DNA of 64,000 nt from Vombatus ursinus (GCF_900497805.2 NW_020954599.1:43779260-43843259); one strand, 5' to 3'; positions 47,124-56,789 are shown, counted from the stretch's first letter. The notes: generated by a model not told the origin, from the letters alone. A program made the numbers and translations.

Positions 47124-47973
47124 TGGGGGCTGTGTCTCTTAAGGAGCTGTACAAGTCTCCCTTAAGATGCAACCTCCCTTAAGGGGCAACGACCTCCCTT
47201 AAGTAGGATCCTGCTTAGTGCTTTACCTGCAATAAATGTCTTTATTTGATTTGGAGACAGCCTGAATGAATTCTTTTGAGATGACCCTGCCACACACACA
47301 CTTTGCATCTCATCATTTTCACCCTGAACCTCAATATTTCTGGCACCTAATGTGGGGGAACTGTCTCAGCCCCAGGATCTCTCCAAATCAAGATAAGGCC
47401 ATAAGCCCTTTACTGTGGTAGTTTGGGATCTCTGCATCCTGCTTGTAAGTTCTCTATAAGTAGGGGAACACTATGCTTGAGAACCCTTCCTGTAGGACCA
47501 TAGGGGAGGTGGGGAGGTGGGTCTCTGCATCTTGTGGTGGGTAGATAATGAGATTCAAGATTCAAGTAGGCTGGTCAATGAAATATTGAAACTAATAGGG
47601 GCTCCTCTACCCTGGTAGAATGGACTGAACAATGGAATAATCATGTGCCCAGATATGCTTGAAAACTCTGAACTAATGCACCCCCCTTTGCATACTTGTC
47701 CCTGGATACCTCACCTTTCTGTCCCTATTTACCTTACCTTTTTGTCCCTGGTTACCTCACCTCTCTACCCACAGGAGGTTTTCCACTACAAAAATCTCTA
47801 GCTTCTCCTGGCTAGCAGTGGGGCTGTCTCTCTTAAAGAGATGCTGTCTCCATTAAGGAGTGGTTATCTCCTTTAAGCCCCTCCCCCAATTAAGATGCAG
47901 CCTCCCTTAAGGGTGTTGACCTCCCTTAAGGAGGTAACATGTTACTCAAAATCAATGCCTTTACTTGATTTGG
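47124..47973 (+). mobile_element. Compact ERVK-like LTR element, fossil
   Basis: Two similar LTR segments (47,124-47,340 and 47,819-47,973) share a 'ggggctgt.tctctta' start, repeated 'cccttaag' motifs and a 'ctttatttgatttgg / ctttacttgatttgg' stretch after a polyadenylation signal. The right LTR is shorter. A primer-binding-site-like sequence directly follows the left LTR. Only ~0.46 kb separates the LTRs, with no recognisable gag, pro, pol or env. Broken and old. It sits inside a LINE tail. Confidence 0.7.
47341..47358 (+). other. Lysine-tRNA-type primer binding site (fossil)
   Basis: The 18 bases after the left LTR resemble the complement of the 3' end of tRNA-Lys1,2, the primer used by betaretrovirus-like (ERVK, class II) elements. 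This is the main reason for the class assignment. Confidence 0.6.
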
Positions 47974-48010
47974 GAAAAAAATGTACATAATTGGGAAATA
48001 TGTAACAAAA
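47974..48010 (+). mobile_element. LINE 3' tail, right part
   Basis: 'aatgtacataattgggaaat' continues the LINE tail after the LTR element. In the 62.5-kb copy the same tail order ends in a very similar 'caactgggaaataagata' segment on the minus strand. Confidence 0.55.
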
Positions 48011-48179
48011 GAAATTACACAGACACACTATCTTTGTCAGCTGTCATGTCACACTCTTAACATATTCAGAAAACATATATGAAAAATGGAATAGGATTGC
48101 TTTGGGAAAACACAATATTCAAATGCATATTTCTTATAGTTAAGTTCTGTAGTTACTTAGAAGGTAAGAGCATAGCAAT

Positions 48180-48365
48180 AACAGACAGAGTCTGAACCTG
48201 TGATCTTATTGGTATAGAGAACTATACCACCAGTGCAGGTTATTTTCCTCTCTGCTATTTATATTCTTAGAGAGTTCCCTAGAACACTGAGAAATTGTGA
48301 CATCCATGGTTACATAGTCAATATATGTCAGAGGCAAGATCAGCTCTCTATCCACTATATAAAAA
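48180..48365 (-). mobile_element. MIR/THER-type SINE, antisense (marsupial variant)
   Basis: 'accaccagtgcaggttattt', 'cttagagagttccctagaac', 'tggttacatagtcaatatat' and 'tcagctctctatccactata'. Confidence 0.65.
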
Positions 48366-48800
48366 TACCCCTCTAAAAGTATGTTGAATAATTAAATGAA
48401 GGCCTTTCTGGGAGGATTGAGACTATGGTCTAGGTAGATTACACTTCTTGATTTGACTTGATAGAGCTTTGAAAATTTAGAATAATACATTGATGCCTAA
48501 AACATTCCATTCCATTGATAATGGTTGGTAAGGGGTAGGTGTCCTTGTGATTTCATTGGTGTGGGTGCTCTTTCCTCTGTTGCAGATTATGCTTCTTCAA
48601 TACTTTTTATCCTGAGATTCTTGTCCATTTCATTAAATCCCCTATGTGTGACCTATCCAAGGTGCTGAAAAACTTCCATTGTGTCTTTGAGTAGTCAGTG
48701 AATACCAATAAAATATTTTAATAGTCCATCTCTTACTCTCACTACAGGAATCGCCTACCTACTTTTTTATGATTAAACATATCCTTGTGAAATATGTAAG

Positions 48801-48867
48801 GCTTTGTGGAGTAGGGAGGTTATTTCAATGTACATTATGAAATTAATACAGATATATTGAACACCTA
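48801..48867 (+). repeat. Duplicated ~65-bp module, copy 1
   Basis: A 35-bp stretch from 48,826 is identical to 50,336-50,370, and the similarity extends to both sides ('gctttg' upstream, 'cacct' downstream). Confidence 0.75.
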
Positions 48868-49180
48868 CAACAGATTTGTAAGGATAGGATTTTAACAGAT
48901 GAAGATGTAAAGGAATCCAACTCTTGTTTTCATGTTAAGAAAGCACAAAAACAAGAAAGTAAAAGAGGGCAAGTCAAGATAAGAGAATAACCCAGCTTAA
49001 CTGAAGATGAGAGTACATGAATTGTGGTAATCCAATATTAGGATTAGGCAATGAATGTAGGCAATGGAGGACCATTAGAGGGTTTTTAAAAAGGAAGTAA
49101 CCTAAGATCACCAACACAATTATGTGAAGGATCAATTGGATAACAGGGAGATTAGTGGCAAGAACACCAATCAAGAAGCC
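48850..49180 (-). mobile_element. L2 LINE, antisense, left part
   Basis: Starts at a degenerate 3' terminus ('gatatattgaacacctacaa'). It carries 'ggcaatggaggaccattaga' and 'atcaagaagccattataaga', the antisense landmarks also seen at 9.5 and 18.8 kb. It continues after a SINE. Confidence 0.65.
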
Positions 49181-49194
49181 ATTATAAGAGCTTA

Positions 49195-49425
49195 ACAAAA
49201 TGTGTAGAGCAATGGTCTTGAAGTCAGGAAGACGTGGTTTCAAATGCCAGTTCAGACAATAGCTATGTGATCCTCCTCACATCATACTGAACCTCAGTTT
49301 CATCATTTGAAAAAATGGAGAAAATAATGCTATCTAGCCTATAGGAGTGGTATAAGGATCTAGTAATATAAATAAAGTGCTTCTCAAACCTTGAAGCACT
49401 CTATAAAAGTGAGCTATTATGAATA
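49195..49425 (+). mobile_element. MIR-type SINE, sense, nested in the L2
   Basis: 'cttgaagtcaggaagacgtg', 'agctatgtgatcctcctcac', 'gaacctcagtttcatcattt' and 'gaagcactctataaaagtga'. L2 similarity resumes directly at 'aattcaggtgaggaac'. Confidence 0.75.
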
Positions 49426-49940
49426 ATTCAGGTGAGGAACAATGAAAGTCTGAATTATGGTGGTAACTGTAGTAGTGTAAATTGAAAGGAAAAGGTAAAC
49501 ATGAATGAAATTTAGAATAAAGACAGAATTTAGAAACAGATTCGTTTTCCCAGTGTGAGTGAGGTGAGAAATAGGGAAAGGGAAAGGATCTGAAGAATAT
49601 TTTTAGGCATCAGGGGAAACAGATCAAGGCTAAAGATGAAAAAGAGGGATAGTCAATGTCCTAAAGAAGATGAAAGAAAATAGGATCAAGGACAGACATG
49701 GAAGAGTTTGGCACTCCTCATCAGACTAATAGAAGAAGGAATTGGGAGTAGATGCAGAGAAAGTTCACCATATAGAAGAAAGGAGTTGGGAGATGAAGGA
49801 TCTTATGTGGGATGAGCTCAATCTTTCCAGTAGAGTAGGAGGCATTCATTAAGGAGAGGAGTTTCAGGGGGGTGGGTTTAAGTTAAGAAGAATGAAGAGA
49901 GTTTATAAGTCACGATGGGAGATGTGACAGGCATAATTAT
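49426..49940 (-). mobile_element. L2-like LINE, antisense, right part
   Basis: 'aattcaggtgaggaacaatg' joins the left part (the usual order is 'gccattgcaatagtccaggt...'). The purine-rich continuation fits decayed antisense L2, but after about 49,650 the match is weak. Confidence 0.5.
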
Positions 49941-49994
49941 TAAAACTGGCATCCTCTAGTCAATTGTATACAAACCAATCTAAAGAAGGTCATT

Positions 49995-50190
49995 AACACA
50001 TGGAAATATAATGGTTCTGGAATCAGAGCACCAGAGTTCAAATCCCATCTCTGAGTGTTACTACCTTTTTGACCTTTGGCAAGTCATTAAATCTTCCTGG
50101 TCTTCAGTTTTCTTATCTATAAAATCAAGGTCTTAGATTAGAAGGCATCTGCACCCTTCCAAGTCTAGATAAATAATTGATACCAGACAA
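49995..50190 (+). mobile_element. MIR-type SINE, sense
   Basis: 'ggttctggaatcagagcacc', 'gagttcaaatcccatctctg', 'tttggcaagtcattaaatct', 'cagttttcttatctataaaa' and terminal 'ctgcacccttccaagtctag'. Confidence 0.75.
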
Positions 50191-50299
50191 GCAGTCCCCT
50201 CCAACACCTACTCCTCTCTCTTCAGACTAAGCAATTGATATGTCCTTACGTGAAATCTGTTTCCTATTCTAGAAATATAAGAAAAGTGATTGTGGCAAT

Positions 50300-50377
50300 G
50301 CTTTGGATTAGAGTAGTGAATAGGTATTTCAAATGCAATGTACATTATGAAATTAATACAGATATATTGAGCACCTA
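50300..50377 (+). repeat. Duplicated ~65-bp module, copy 2
   Basis: See 48,801. This copy has a few extra bases before the identical 35-bp core. Confidence 0.75.
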
Positions 50378-51110
50378 TTATGTGTAAGGCACTGTGGGGA
50401 AAGAAGGGAGTGTGAGACATAGTATACATCCTCAAAGAAACTATAATCTAGTTAGAGAGACATAGGGTAAATAAATGGAGAGTTAAATAATAGGATGAGA
50501 CAACAATAGAAGAGCCACCATACAAGTAAAAAGTCTGTGTGGCATAGTGGATACCATGATGGACTTAGAATCAGAAAGACCTGGGTTCCAATCCCTTTTC
50601 CAAGACTAATTGGGCATCTGTGAGCAAGAGTTAAACATTCTGCACCTTGATATCCTCCTCTATAAAATGAAAACAATAATGCATATTTTTACATATATAA
50701 AAATTTCTATAGTAATTATCCCACAGGAATGTTGAGAGACTCAACTGAATAATGTATGCAAAGTACTTTGCAAACCCTAAAATTTTGTATAGATTTCATT
50801 TAAGTATATCATTAATTTCCAAGTAATTGATATTCATAATACCATGAACTCAAAAGACAGGGAAATACATAACAATAAGTCTAAAAAGGCTTCATGGAGA
50901 AGGAAAGATTTGATCTGGCTTTAATAGAGAGATAAAATTTAGATAGGCTGAGGGAAAGGCATTATAGGCATAGAGAGGCAGGAAAGGTGAGAATTGTTAT
51001 AAGGGAATATGTGAAAGGTGAAATAAAATGGGAAGGTTGGAGGGTCCAGACTATAGACAGCACAGAATGACAGACTAAGGAATTTGACCTATTTTATTTA
51101 TTTATTTATT
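50365..51110 (-). mobile_element. L2 LINE, antisense, interrupted by a SINE
   Basis: 3' terminus 'ttgagcacctattatgtgta', then 'catcctcaaagaaactataa'. After the SINE come 'aaaaaggcttcatggagaag', 'gggaaaggcattataggcat' and 'cacagaatgacagactaagg'. Same landmarks as the other antisense L2 tracts. Confidence 0.65.
50520..50790 (+). mobile_element. MIR-type SINE, sense, nested in the L2
   Basis: 'gtgtggcatagtggatacca', 'agaaagacctgggttccaat', 'atcctcctctataaaatgaa' and 'gcaaagtactttgcaaaccc'. Confidence 0.65.
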
Positions 51111-51289
51111 TTTGCTAAAGGACCTGTAATATCATTGAAGAATTCTAATCATTAGAGTTCCATGATAGAAGTGTTTTTTGGAAAGTAACTGTAGCCAATA
51201 TGTAGAATGGATTGATGAACTAAGAGCCTAAATATAGTAGGCCCTTAATTTTGGAGGGAAGAGGAAAGAGAGCCATAAACCTGTGCTTT

Positions 51290-51400
51290 CATCATTGTGG
51301 AGAAACTCCCTCTGCCAAAGCACATTGACAACTTGTTTGTGACTTCTAGTCTTAGACAGTTGCCTAAGGCAATGATAGGTTAAATGATTTCTAGTGATAA
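51290..51400 (-). mobile_element. MIR/THER-type SINE, antisense (marsupial variant)
   Basis: 'gtgctttcatcattgtggag', 'aaactccctctgccaaagca', 'cagttgcctaaggcaatgat' and 'aggttaaatgatttc'. Confidence 0.65.
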
Positions 51401-51904
51401 TGATAAATAGTTTAGTATATTGGAAATATGCTATACTAGAAATTGGAATTTTCCATGTGCCTTACTCATGATAATGAGAAGCAACTTGGTGTATCAGAAA
51501 TATGTAATATTGGAAATCAGGGATAGTCATATTGAAAATACTGTAAACTTTTCTCATACTATGTGACTGTGTAAGCTACTGCTCCAAGGCATTCCATAAG
51601 ATGATAAATTGCAGAAAATATAAAGACTTTTATTGGTAAAGGGAATTTCTTCATGCAAGAGTTGCCTATAGCAAAGAAATCACACATCCAGGTCCCATAC
51701 TTATTCCATTGAAGCATAGCCAGTATTTGCCAAAGACTCAACTTAAACCATTGGCTACACTCTGTCTGTTATATCACAGTCTACTCACTACCTCTCAGAT
51801 GTGACAGTTAATAATACCAACTGCTTTCTAAAAGAGAGATATTTTTTGGATTGCCTTCATGTGTGGCTTTGAAGTTCAGGTGGATGTAGTCTGTTATAAA
51901 TACT

Positions 51905-51976
51905 AATAAATAGTATTTATTACATACCTAATCTGTGCCAGGCACTGTGCCAACCACTGAGCATACAAGGAAAAGC

Positions 51977-52020
<44 letters not shown>

Positions 52021-52055
52021 CTTTCAAGGAGCTCAAATTATAATCAGGGAGATGG
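51905..52055 (-). mobile_element. L2 3' end, antisense, segment 1 of 3
   Basis: 'gtatttattacatacctaat', 'tgtgccaggcactgtgccaa' and, after a GA repeat, 'tttcaaggagctcaaattat'. The next landmark of the family ('aacatgcaaacaaat') appears only after the LTR, at about 52,598. Confidence 0.8.
51980..52016. repeat. (GA)n microsatellite
   Basis: Pure AG repeat, about 18 units, arisen within the antisense L2. Confidence 0.95.
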
Positions 52056-52595
52056 AAATGATGAGGTCTAGAGGTTTAGGGGTACTGAGACCCCAGAATC
52101 ATGACACAAAGGTCCTGCCCAAAAGAATTCGGCCCAAGCCTTCTTTCAGCCAAAGACAAGGTTTATTAGAACATCTATCATATTGACCAGACTCATAAGA
52201 AATCTGAACATTTGTGAGCTATTGGCTAGGTTCTTAAGGAATCTGACCTTTTGGCTAGACTCTTAAGAATCTGAGCATCTTAATGGAGACAAGATGGACC
52301 TTAAATACAGAAAGACTGTGAGAGAGATCTAGGAAGGATCTTGATGGGAGTGACAGGGAGGTTGAGAATGGGGTCTAGATAGGGTCAAGGGTGGGAAGTA
52401 GGGCTAGGCTAGGTTAAGAGTAACAGAGAATTGGGAGATTGGGCATTGGTGATAATGAAAGGTCAGTTGATAGGATTATAGCCTCTGGGGAATGCCAGAG
52501 ACCTTCTTGATCAAGTGGGAGGATTCAAGGAGAATCCCTTAGACTAATGAAATCCAAATTCTTTTTGGGGTAAGGGGCAAAAGACTCCTGGAATA
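52056..52595 (-). mobile_element. Solo-type LTR fossil, antisense
   Basis: Lies between two halves of an L2. On the minus strand the right-hand part is U3-like. A polyadenylation signal and 'ccttgtctttggctgaaaga' mark R/U5 near 52,150. The core aligns to the partial LTR at 470-690. No internal retroviral sequence accompanies it, so it looks like a solo LTR. Edges are inferred from where the L2 stops and resumes. Confidence 0.7.
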
Positions 52596-52703
52596 ACATG
52601 CAAACAAATACAAATAAAAAAGACACGTAAAAGATAAATTAGAGGTTGTCTCACAGGGAAGGCAATAAGTTTATGAACACTTCTGGCAAAAGGTAAGACT
52701 TTC
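52596..52703 (-). mobile_element. L2, antisense, segment 2 of 3
   Basis: 'aataacatgcaaacaaatac' and 'ttgtctcacagggaaggcaa' continue the L2 after the LTR. The last 16 bases are the left copy of the SINE target-site duplication. Confidence 0.7.
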
Positions 52704-52860
52704 TTTTTTTGTTGTTTTTTTTTTTGGTTAGGCAATGGGGTTAAGTGACCTGCCCAGGGTCACACAGCTAGTAAGTGTTATGTGTCTGGAACTGTATTTG
52801 AACTAAGGTCCTCCTGACTCCAGGGCCGGTGCTCTATTCACTGCACCATCTAGCTGCCCC
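52704..52860 (-). mobile_element. WSINE1-type SINE, antisense, with TSD
   Basis: T-rich tail first, then 'ttaggcaatggggttaagtg', 'gcccagggtcacacagctag', 'ctccagggccggtgctctat' and head 'gcaccatctagctgcccc'. Duplication 'aaaaggtaagactttc' (52,688-52,703) and 'aaaaggtgagactttc' (52,861-52,876) differ at one base. Confidence 0.93.
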
Positions 52861-53032
52861 AAAAGGTGAGACTTTCTCCAAGGATTGAAGAAAATAGAAA
52901 AGATGTCAAGATGAGGAAGGAAAGTGTTTCAGGCATGGAAGACAGCCAATGCTCAGAATAGGGAGTTGGAGTCAGAACAAATTTCCCAATAGGGAAACCC
53001 TGAAGCCTAGGTGTATTATATAAGGCTACAAA
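52861..53032 (-). mobile_element. L2, antisense, segment 3 of 3
   Basis: 'gaaagtgtttcaggcatgga', 'agacagccaatgctcagaat' and 'agggagttggagtcagaaca' are the next antisense L2 landmarks. The tract ends at a younger LINE insertion. Confidence 0.7.
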
Positions 53033-53045
53033 TCCCCTTTCAAGG

Positions 53046-53618
53046 GGTGATACCTGGAAAATAAAATTAAGGGGTGAGAGAGGGTTATACTGAGAGAAGG
53101 AGAAAGGGAGAAGTAGAATGAGGTAAATTATCTCACAAAATAAAACAGAAAAGAAAAGGCTCTTACAGTGGAGGGAAAATGGGGGAAGGTGAGAGGGAGT
53201 GAGTGAATCTTATTTTCATAGGATTTGGCTTAAGGAGGGAATAATATACACAATGGGGTATGGAAATCTATCTTACCCTTCAGGAAAATAAGGGGGGAAG
53301 GGGACAAGAGAGCAGGGGGTTGATAGAGGGGAGGACAGATTGGGGGAGGAGATAATCAAAAGCAAACACTTCTGAGGAGGGACAGGGTCAAAAGAGAGAA
53401 TAGAATAAATAGGGGGTAGGATAGAATGAAGGGAAATACACTTAGTTTTTCACAACAGGACTACTATGGAAAGGTTTTGCATGACTGCATATCTATAACC
53501 TGTATTGAGATGCTTGCTTTCTCAATGAGGGTGGGTGTGGAGGGAGGAAGGGAGAAAATTTCTAACCCAAAGTTTTAAAAACACATGTTAAAAACAAAAA
53601 AATAAATAAAAAAAAAAG
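53046..53618 (+). mobile_element. HAL1/L1-type LINE 3' end, 5'-truncated, with TSD
   Basis: About 570 bp that aligns along its whole length with the reverse complement of 62,560-63,100. Shared features include 'gagaaggagaaagggaga', 'ggtaaattatctcaca', 'gggacagggtcaaaagagag' and 'atgagggtgggtg'. It ends in an A-rich tail and is flanked by a perfect 13-bp duplication 'tcccctttcaagg' at 53,033-53,045 and 53,619-53,631. No ORF is expected in this 3' untranslated part. Confidence 0.9.
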
Positions 53619-53626
53619 TCCCCTTT

Positions 53627-53690
53627 CAAGGAAGGAAGGAAGGAAGTAAGAAAAGGAAGGAAGGAAGAGAGGGAAGGAGGGAGGGAAACC
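53627..53690. repeat. (GGAA)n/(GGGA)n microsatellite
   Basis: Purine-only tetranucleotide tract starting in the right-hand target-site duplication of the LINE. Confidence 0.85.
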
Positions 53691-53778
53691 ATTGTTTCAA
53701 TGATAAGGAAAATGTCATTTGACCTGGATACTCAATTTATAGCATTTGCTTTCTGTCTTAGTTTTCTATGATGTAAAG

Positions 53779-53947
53779 CAGGGATTATTATCCTTCTTTA
53801 TGTTATGGATCCTTTTGGTAATCTGGTGAAGCATGTAGACCCCTTATCAGAATAATACTTTTAAATGCATAAAATAAAAGCATAGAATTATAAAGGAAAC
53901 CAATTATACTGAACTATAATTCATAGATCCTATATTAAGAGCCCCTA
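53779..53947. mobile_element. hAT-like nonautonomous DNA transposon with 8-bp TSD
   Basis: 169 bp with short imperfect terminal inverted repeats (starts 'cagggattattatcc', ends 'atattaagagcccct'). Flanked by a perfect 8-bp duplication 'atgtaaag' at 53,771-53,778 and 53,948-53,955, the length made by hAT transposases. No ORF. Same family as 55,676-55,866 and probably 8,392-8,545. Confidence 0.8.
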
Positions 53948-53955
53948 ATGTAAAG

Positions 53956-55010
53956 TATTTATGAACCCTGCCTCATACAGCACTAATTTTCATATAACCT
54001 CCATATGGGGAAAAAGAAGGAAGGTGAGATTTATAACAACCTCTCCCTGGTAGTGCCCTTCAGTACTTCTGATTACTTACTCATTTTACCGGCTGCTGTT
54101 TTGTGACAGTTTTCAAACAAAATGCTGCTTCATTATGTTGGGATGTTATCAAAATAATGTTTTTCAGGAAATATTTTTACTAATAGCAGTACATTTGCAA
54201 ATGCAATATTTTTCTACTCATTATCTGATTGTAAGGGAAGAACATATGGTGTAAAAGCAGTTTGTTTTGGTGTATTTGTCAATAGACACACTATTTTTGT
54301 TCATCTGCATTATTCATGTTCGTGTTTTAAGGGCAGAATCAGAAGATGTACTCTATTATGTAGATGATGAGGTACAAATATTGTGAATGAAAAGGTACCA
54401 TGAATTTGTGAACATTTACTCCAAAGTTCCTAAATAACCTTCAAAATGTGTCTTCTAAAACACTGAAAAGAAATATACTAGAAAAACCCAGAATTATGTA
54501 TTCCCTGCAAATTTCCAAGCTAAATGCTTTTTTTCTAATATAATCTTAGACTGTGTAGAGAATATAGAAAATGTTAGTAAAAAAAAATTTTAATAACAAG
54601 AGGAAACCAAATTTAATAACAAGAGAAATGCAAACTCCAACAGGATGTGAAATTTCCTTCTTCTAAGATTCCATCATTAATAACTCTTGTGCATGGTCTT
54701 TTAAGCCCTTGTGAATAACCCTAAAATATACCATTATACCATCCACCTGTCTAGTAGGATACTAGGTGAAAGAATCTGTCAAGAGGTTGTTCTAGTGTTA
54801 TTCTTCATGAATTGATTCATGTTCCAGATAATTAAAAACAAACCACTCATTTAAGAGAATTTTGTCAAGGATTGGCAAAAAGGTTGTGAGAGGTAAAAAA
54901 CTATTATATTTCCACATAAGGAAATTGAGAGAGTAACTCTAGGTCAGAGGTTCTAGAACAGGCTAAAAGTGGATGAAACTAGTAGTTTGGTTAAAGAGGA
55001 TGGAAGGAGG
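53956..55010. other. About 1 kb without a gene or clear repeat
   Basis: AT-rich sequence. A direct 'aataacaagag' repeat occurs at about 54,590-54,620. Nothing else supported. Confidence 0.4.
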
Positions 55011-55014
55011 ACAA

Positions 55015-55223
55015 AGGTTAAGCTTTACTTAGAGTGCACATGCATAATGGGCTCAGAGAGCAATAGCACCAAACTAGGCACATTTCATATGTTAATGGGA
55101 GGGAAGATATGTTAAGGAGTAATATGAAGTGGGAGTATCAGGAAGATTGTAACCTGGAAGAGCAGCTCTGAAGGGAGGGACCAAAAGGAATTAACTGCAG
55201 AAAAGGCTTGCTCTTGATTCTGT

Positions 55224-55264
<41 letters not shown>

Positions 55265-55440
55265 TGTCTGTCTGTCTGTCTGTCTCCAGGGTACCCATGT
55301 ACCCGCTTCTTGCAAGAACATTCAATAAATGTTTGCTTCTCTCACTTCAGTTTCGCTTCTTAAAGGAGAATAGAACTGTGACGGTTTGCAAATAGGGAAG
55401 CAGTGGGTTGCAACAGCTCACCCGTAACTCCCTAACCTTA
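55015..55440 (+). mobile_element. Probable LTR fossil, sense
   Basis: A polyadenylation signal near 55,324 is followed by a GT/CT-rich R/U5-like stretch ('gtttgcttctctcacttcag'). Upstream lies a moderately GC-rich region with no LINE or SINE landmarks. The layout is LTR-like. Boundaries and class are uncertain, and no internal retroviral sequence was seen. Confidence 0.45.
55226..55286. repeat. (GT)n(GTCT)n compound microsatellite
   Basis: About 18 GT units followed by six GTCT units, inside the probable LTR. Confidence 0.95.
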
Positions 55441-55675
55441 CCAAGGAGTGTCTGAACCCTGTTTCTAACAAGTTCACTGCATCATGATTTGGAGGATCCA
55501 CTTTTCTTGTTTTGGAAAATAGCTGACTAGTCTTTGACTACTGTCACCAGATTATCAACAGTGGTTTCACAATCACATCTGCAAAACCTTTCAGTAACAT
55601 AAGGTCTAATTCATTCAGATCAGAAGACTTGAACACATTTATGACCTAATCAGGAGGTTAAGAAAATCCCTTAAA

Positions 55676-55866
55676 CAGTAGTACTTAACTTTTTGGGGGT
55701 TACCCCCTTTGACAGAATAAAGGTAAAGCTTGTGGCCATCTTCTCTAAATAATTTGTTGACTATATTCATAATTGAAGGAAGGGCAAAGTTTTAGTTAAA
55801 GATTAGTGAAAATAAAGATGTATTTTTTCCCCATCGAAATCCACAGACCACAGTTTAAGAATCTTT
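55676..55866. mobile_element. hAT-like nonautonomous DNA transposon
   Basis: 191 bp. Starts 'cagtagtacttaacttt', ends 'cagtttaagaatcttt', forming imperfect inverted ends. Flanked by 'cccttaaa' (55,668-55,675) and 'accttaaa' (55,867-55,874), 7 of 8 bases matching. Internally similar in layout to 53,779-53,947. Confidence 0.7.
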
Positions 55867-56327
55867 ACCTTAAAACAGTGGGATGCAGAACAGAAAATTT
55901 TTAATGAAGATGGGCATGATAAATATGGGTCTGGAGAAAAGGATACAAAATATAAAATGCCAAGAAAAGTGCAAGAAAAATGAATTGGTATTAGGATCAT
56001 TCTTACTGAGAATCAATGATATTTCACCATTGTGGAGATATTCCCTAAACCAATGCAACTAATAAGCTACACATGGATTTTCTTCATGGGATAGTTTTGT
56101 CCATTTCCTTCCATAAATGCTCTATCAAAGATCTATCTACCCAGTGTACTGAAGGCTTTGCTCTAGATCTTTTAATATTTCGTTGATATCATATGTGGCT
56201 AGGTTGTCTCCTTTCTCTCTCCTACATATTCTTGCTAATATGTGTATGTCCCTTCTTGTACACATCATCATTAGTAATATTTTTCAATCTACTTACATCC
56301 ATCAAGTGACCCATATTTTGGGTTACC

Positions 56328-56373
56328 TGTAAAACTGATTCTAGGTCATTTGTAAAACTGATTCTAGGTCAAA
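56328..56373. repeat. 23-bp tandem duplication
   Basis: 'tgtaaaactgattctaggtc' occurs twice in tandem with period 23. Confidence 0.9.
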
Positions 56374-56789
56374 GAGCACCACTGAAAGAGTACTGCAGTT
56401 AAAAAGACGCTCTTCTGTAATACTAGTCAGCTCATCACCAGTAGGGTGACCACTAGGTTAACTGCTTACCATATCAACCCATGAAAGAGAAAAATACAAA
56501 ATTTCCCTCAATCCTGTGTAACCCCTTTTCATTTCATTAGTAATACATGGTCTGTTTGGGGGAGGGGAGCAAAAGGAGCTAATAATCACAGAATTTTAGA
56601 CTGTCTACATTTATTAATTTTAAAAATATTTATAATAATTGATGTTTTCCAAAACAAGAATTGAGCACCAGAGTGAGTGGTCTCAAGTAGAACTAAATGA
56701 ATTAGGAAATTACAGTCTAGTGTACATGTGTGCTTTTGGGGAAAGAAGTGAGACATAGAAGGATATCTTTAAAGGCATTAGAGCTTGCC

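Noticed and set aside
51935-52186. 83-codon frame with an Arg-Glu run
   Set aside because: The run is a translation of the GA microsatellite, and the frame crosses the junction of an L2 and an LTR.
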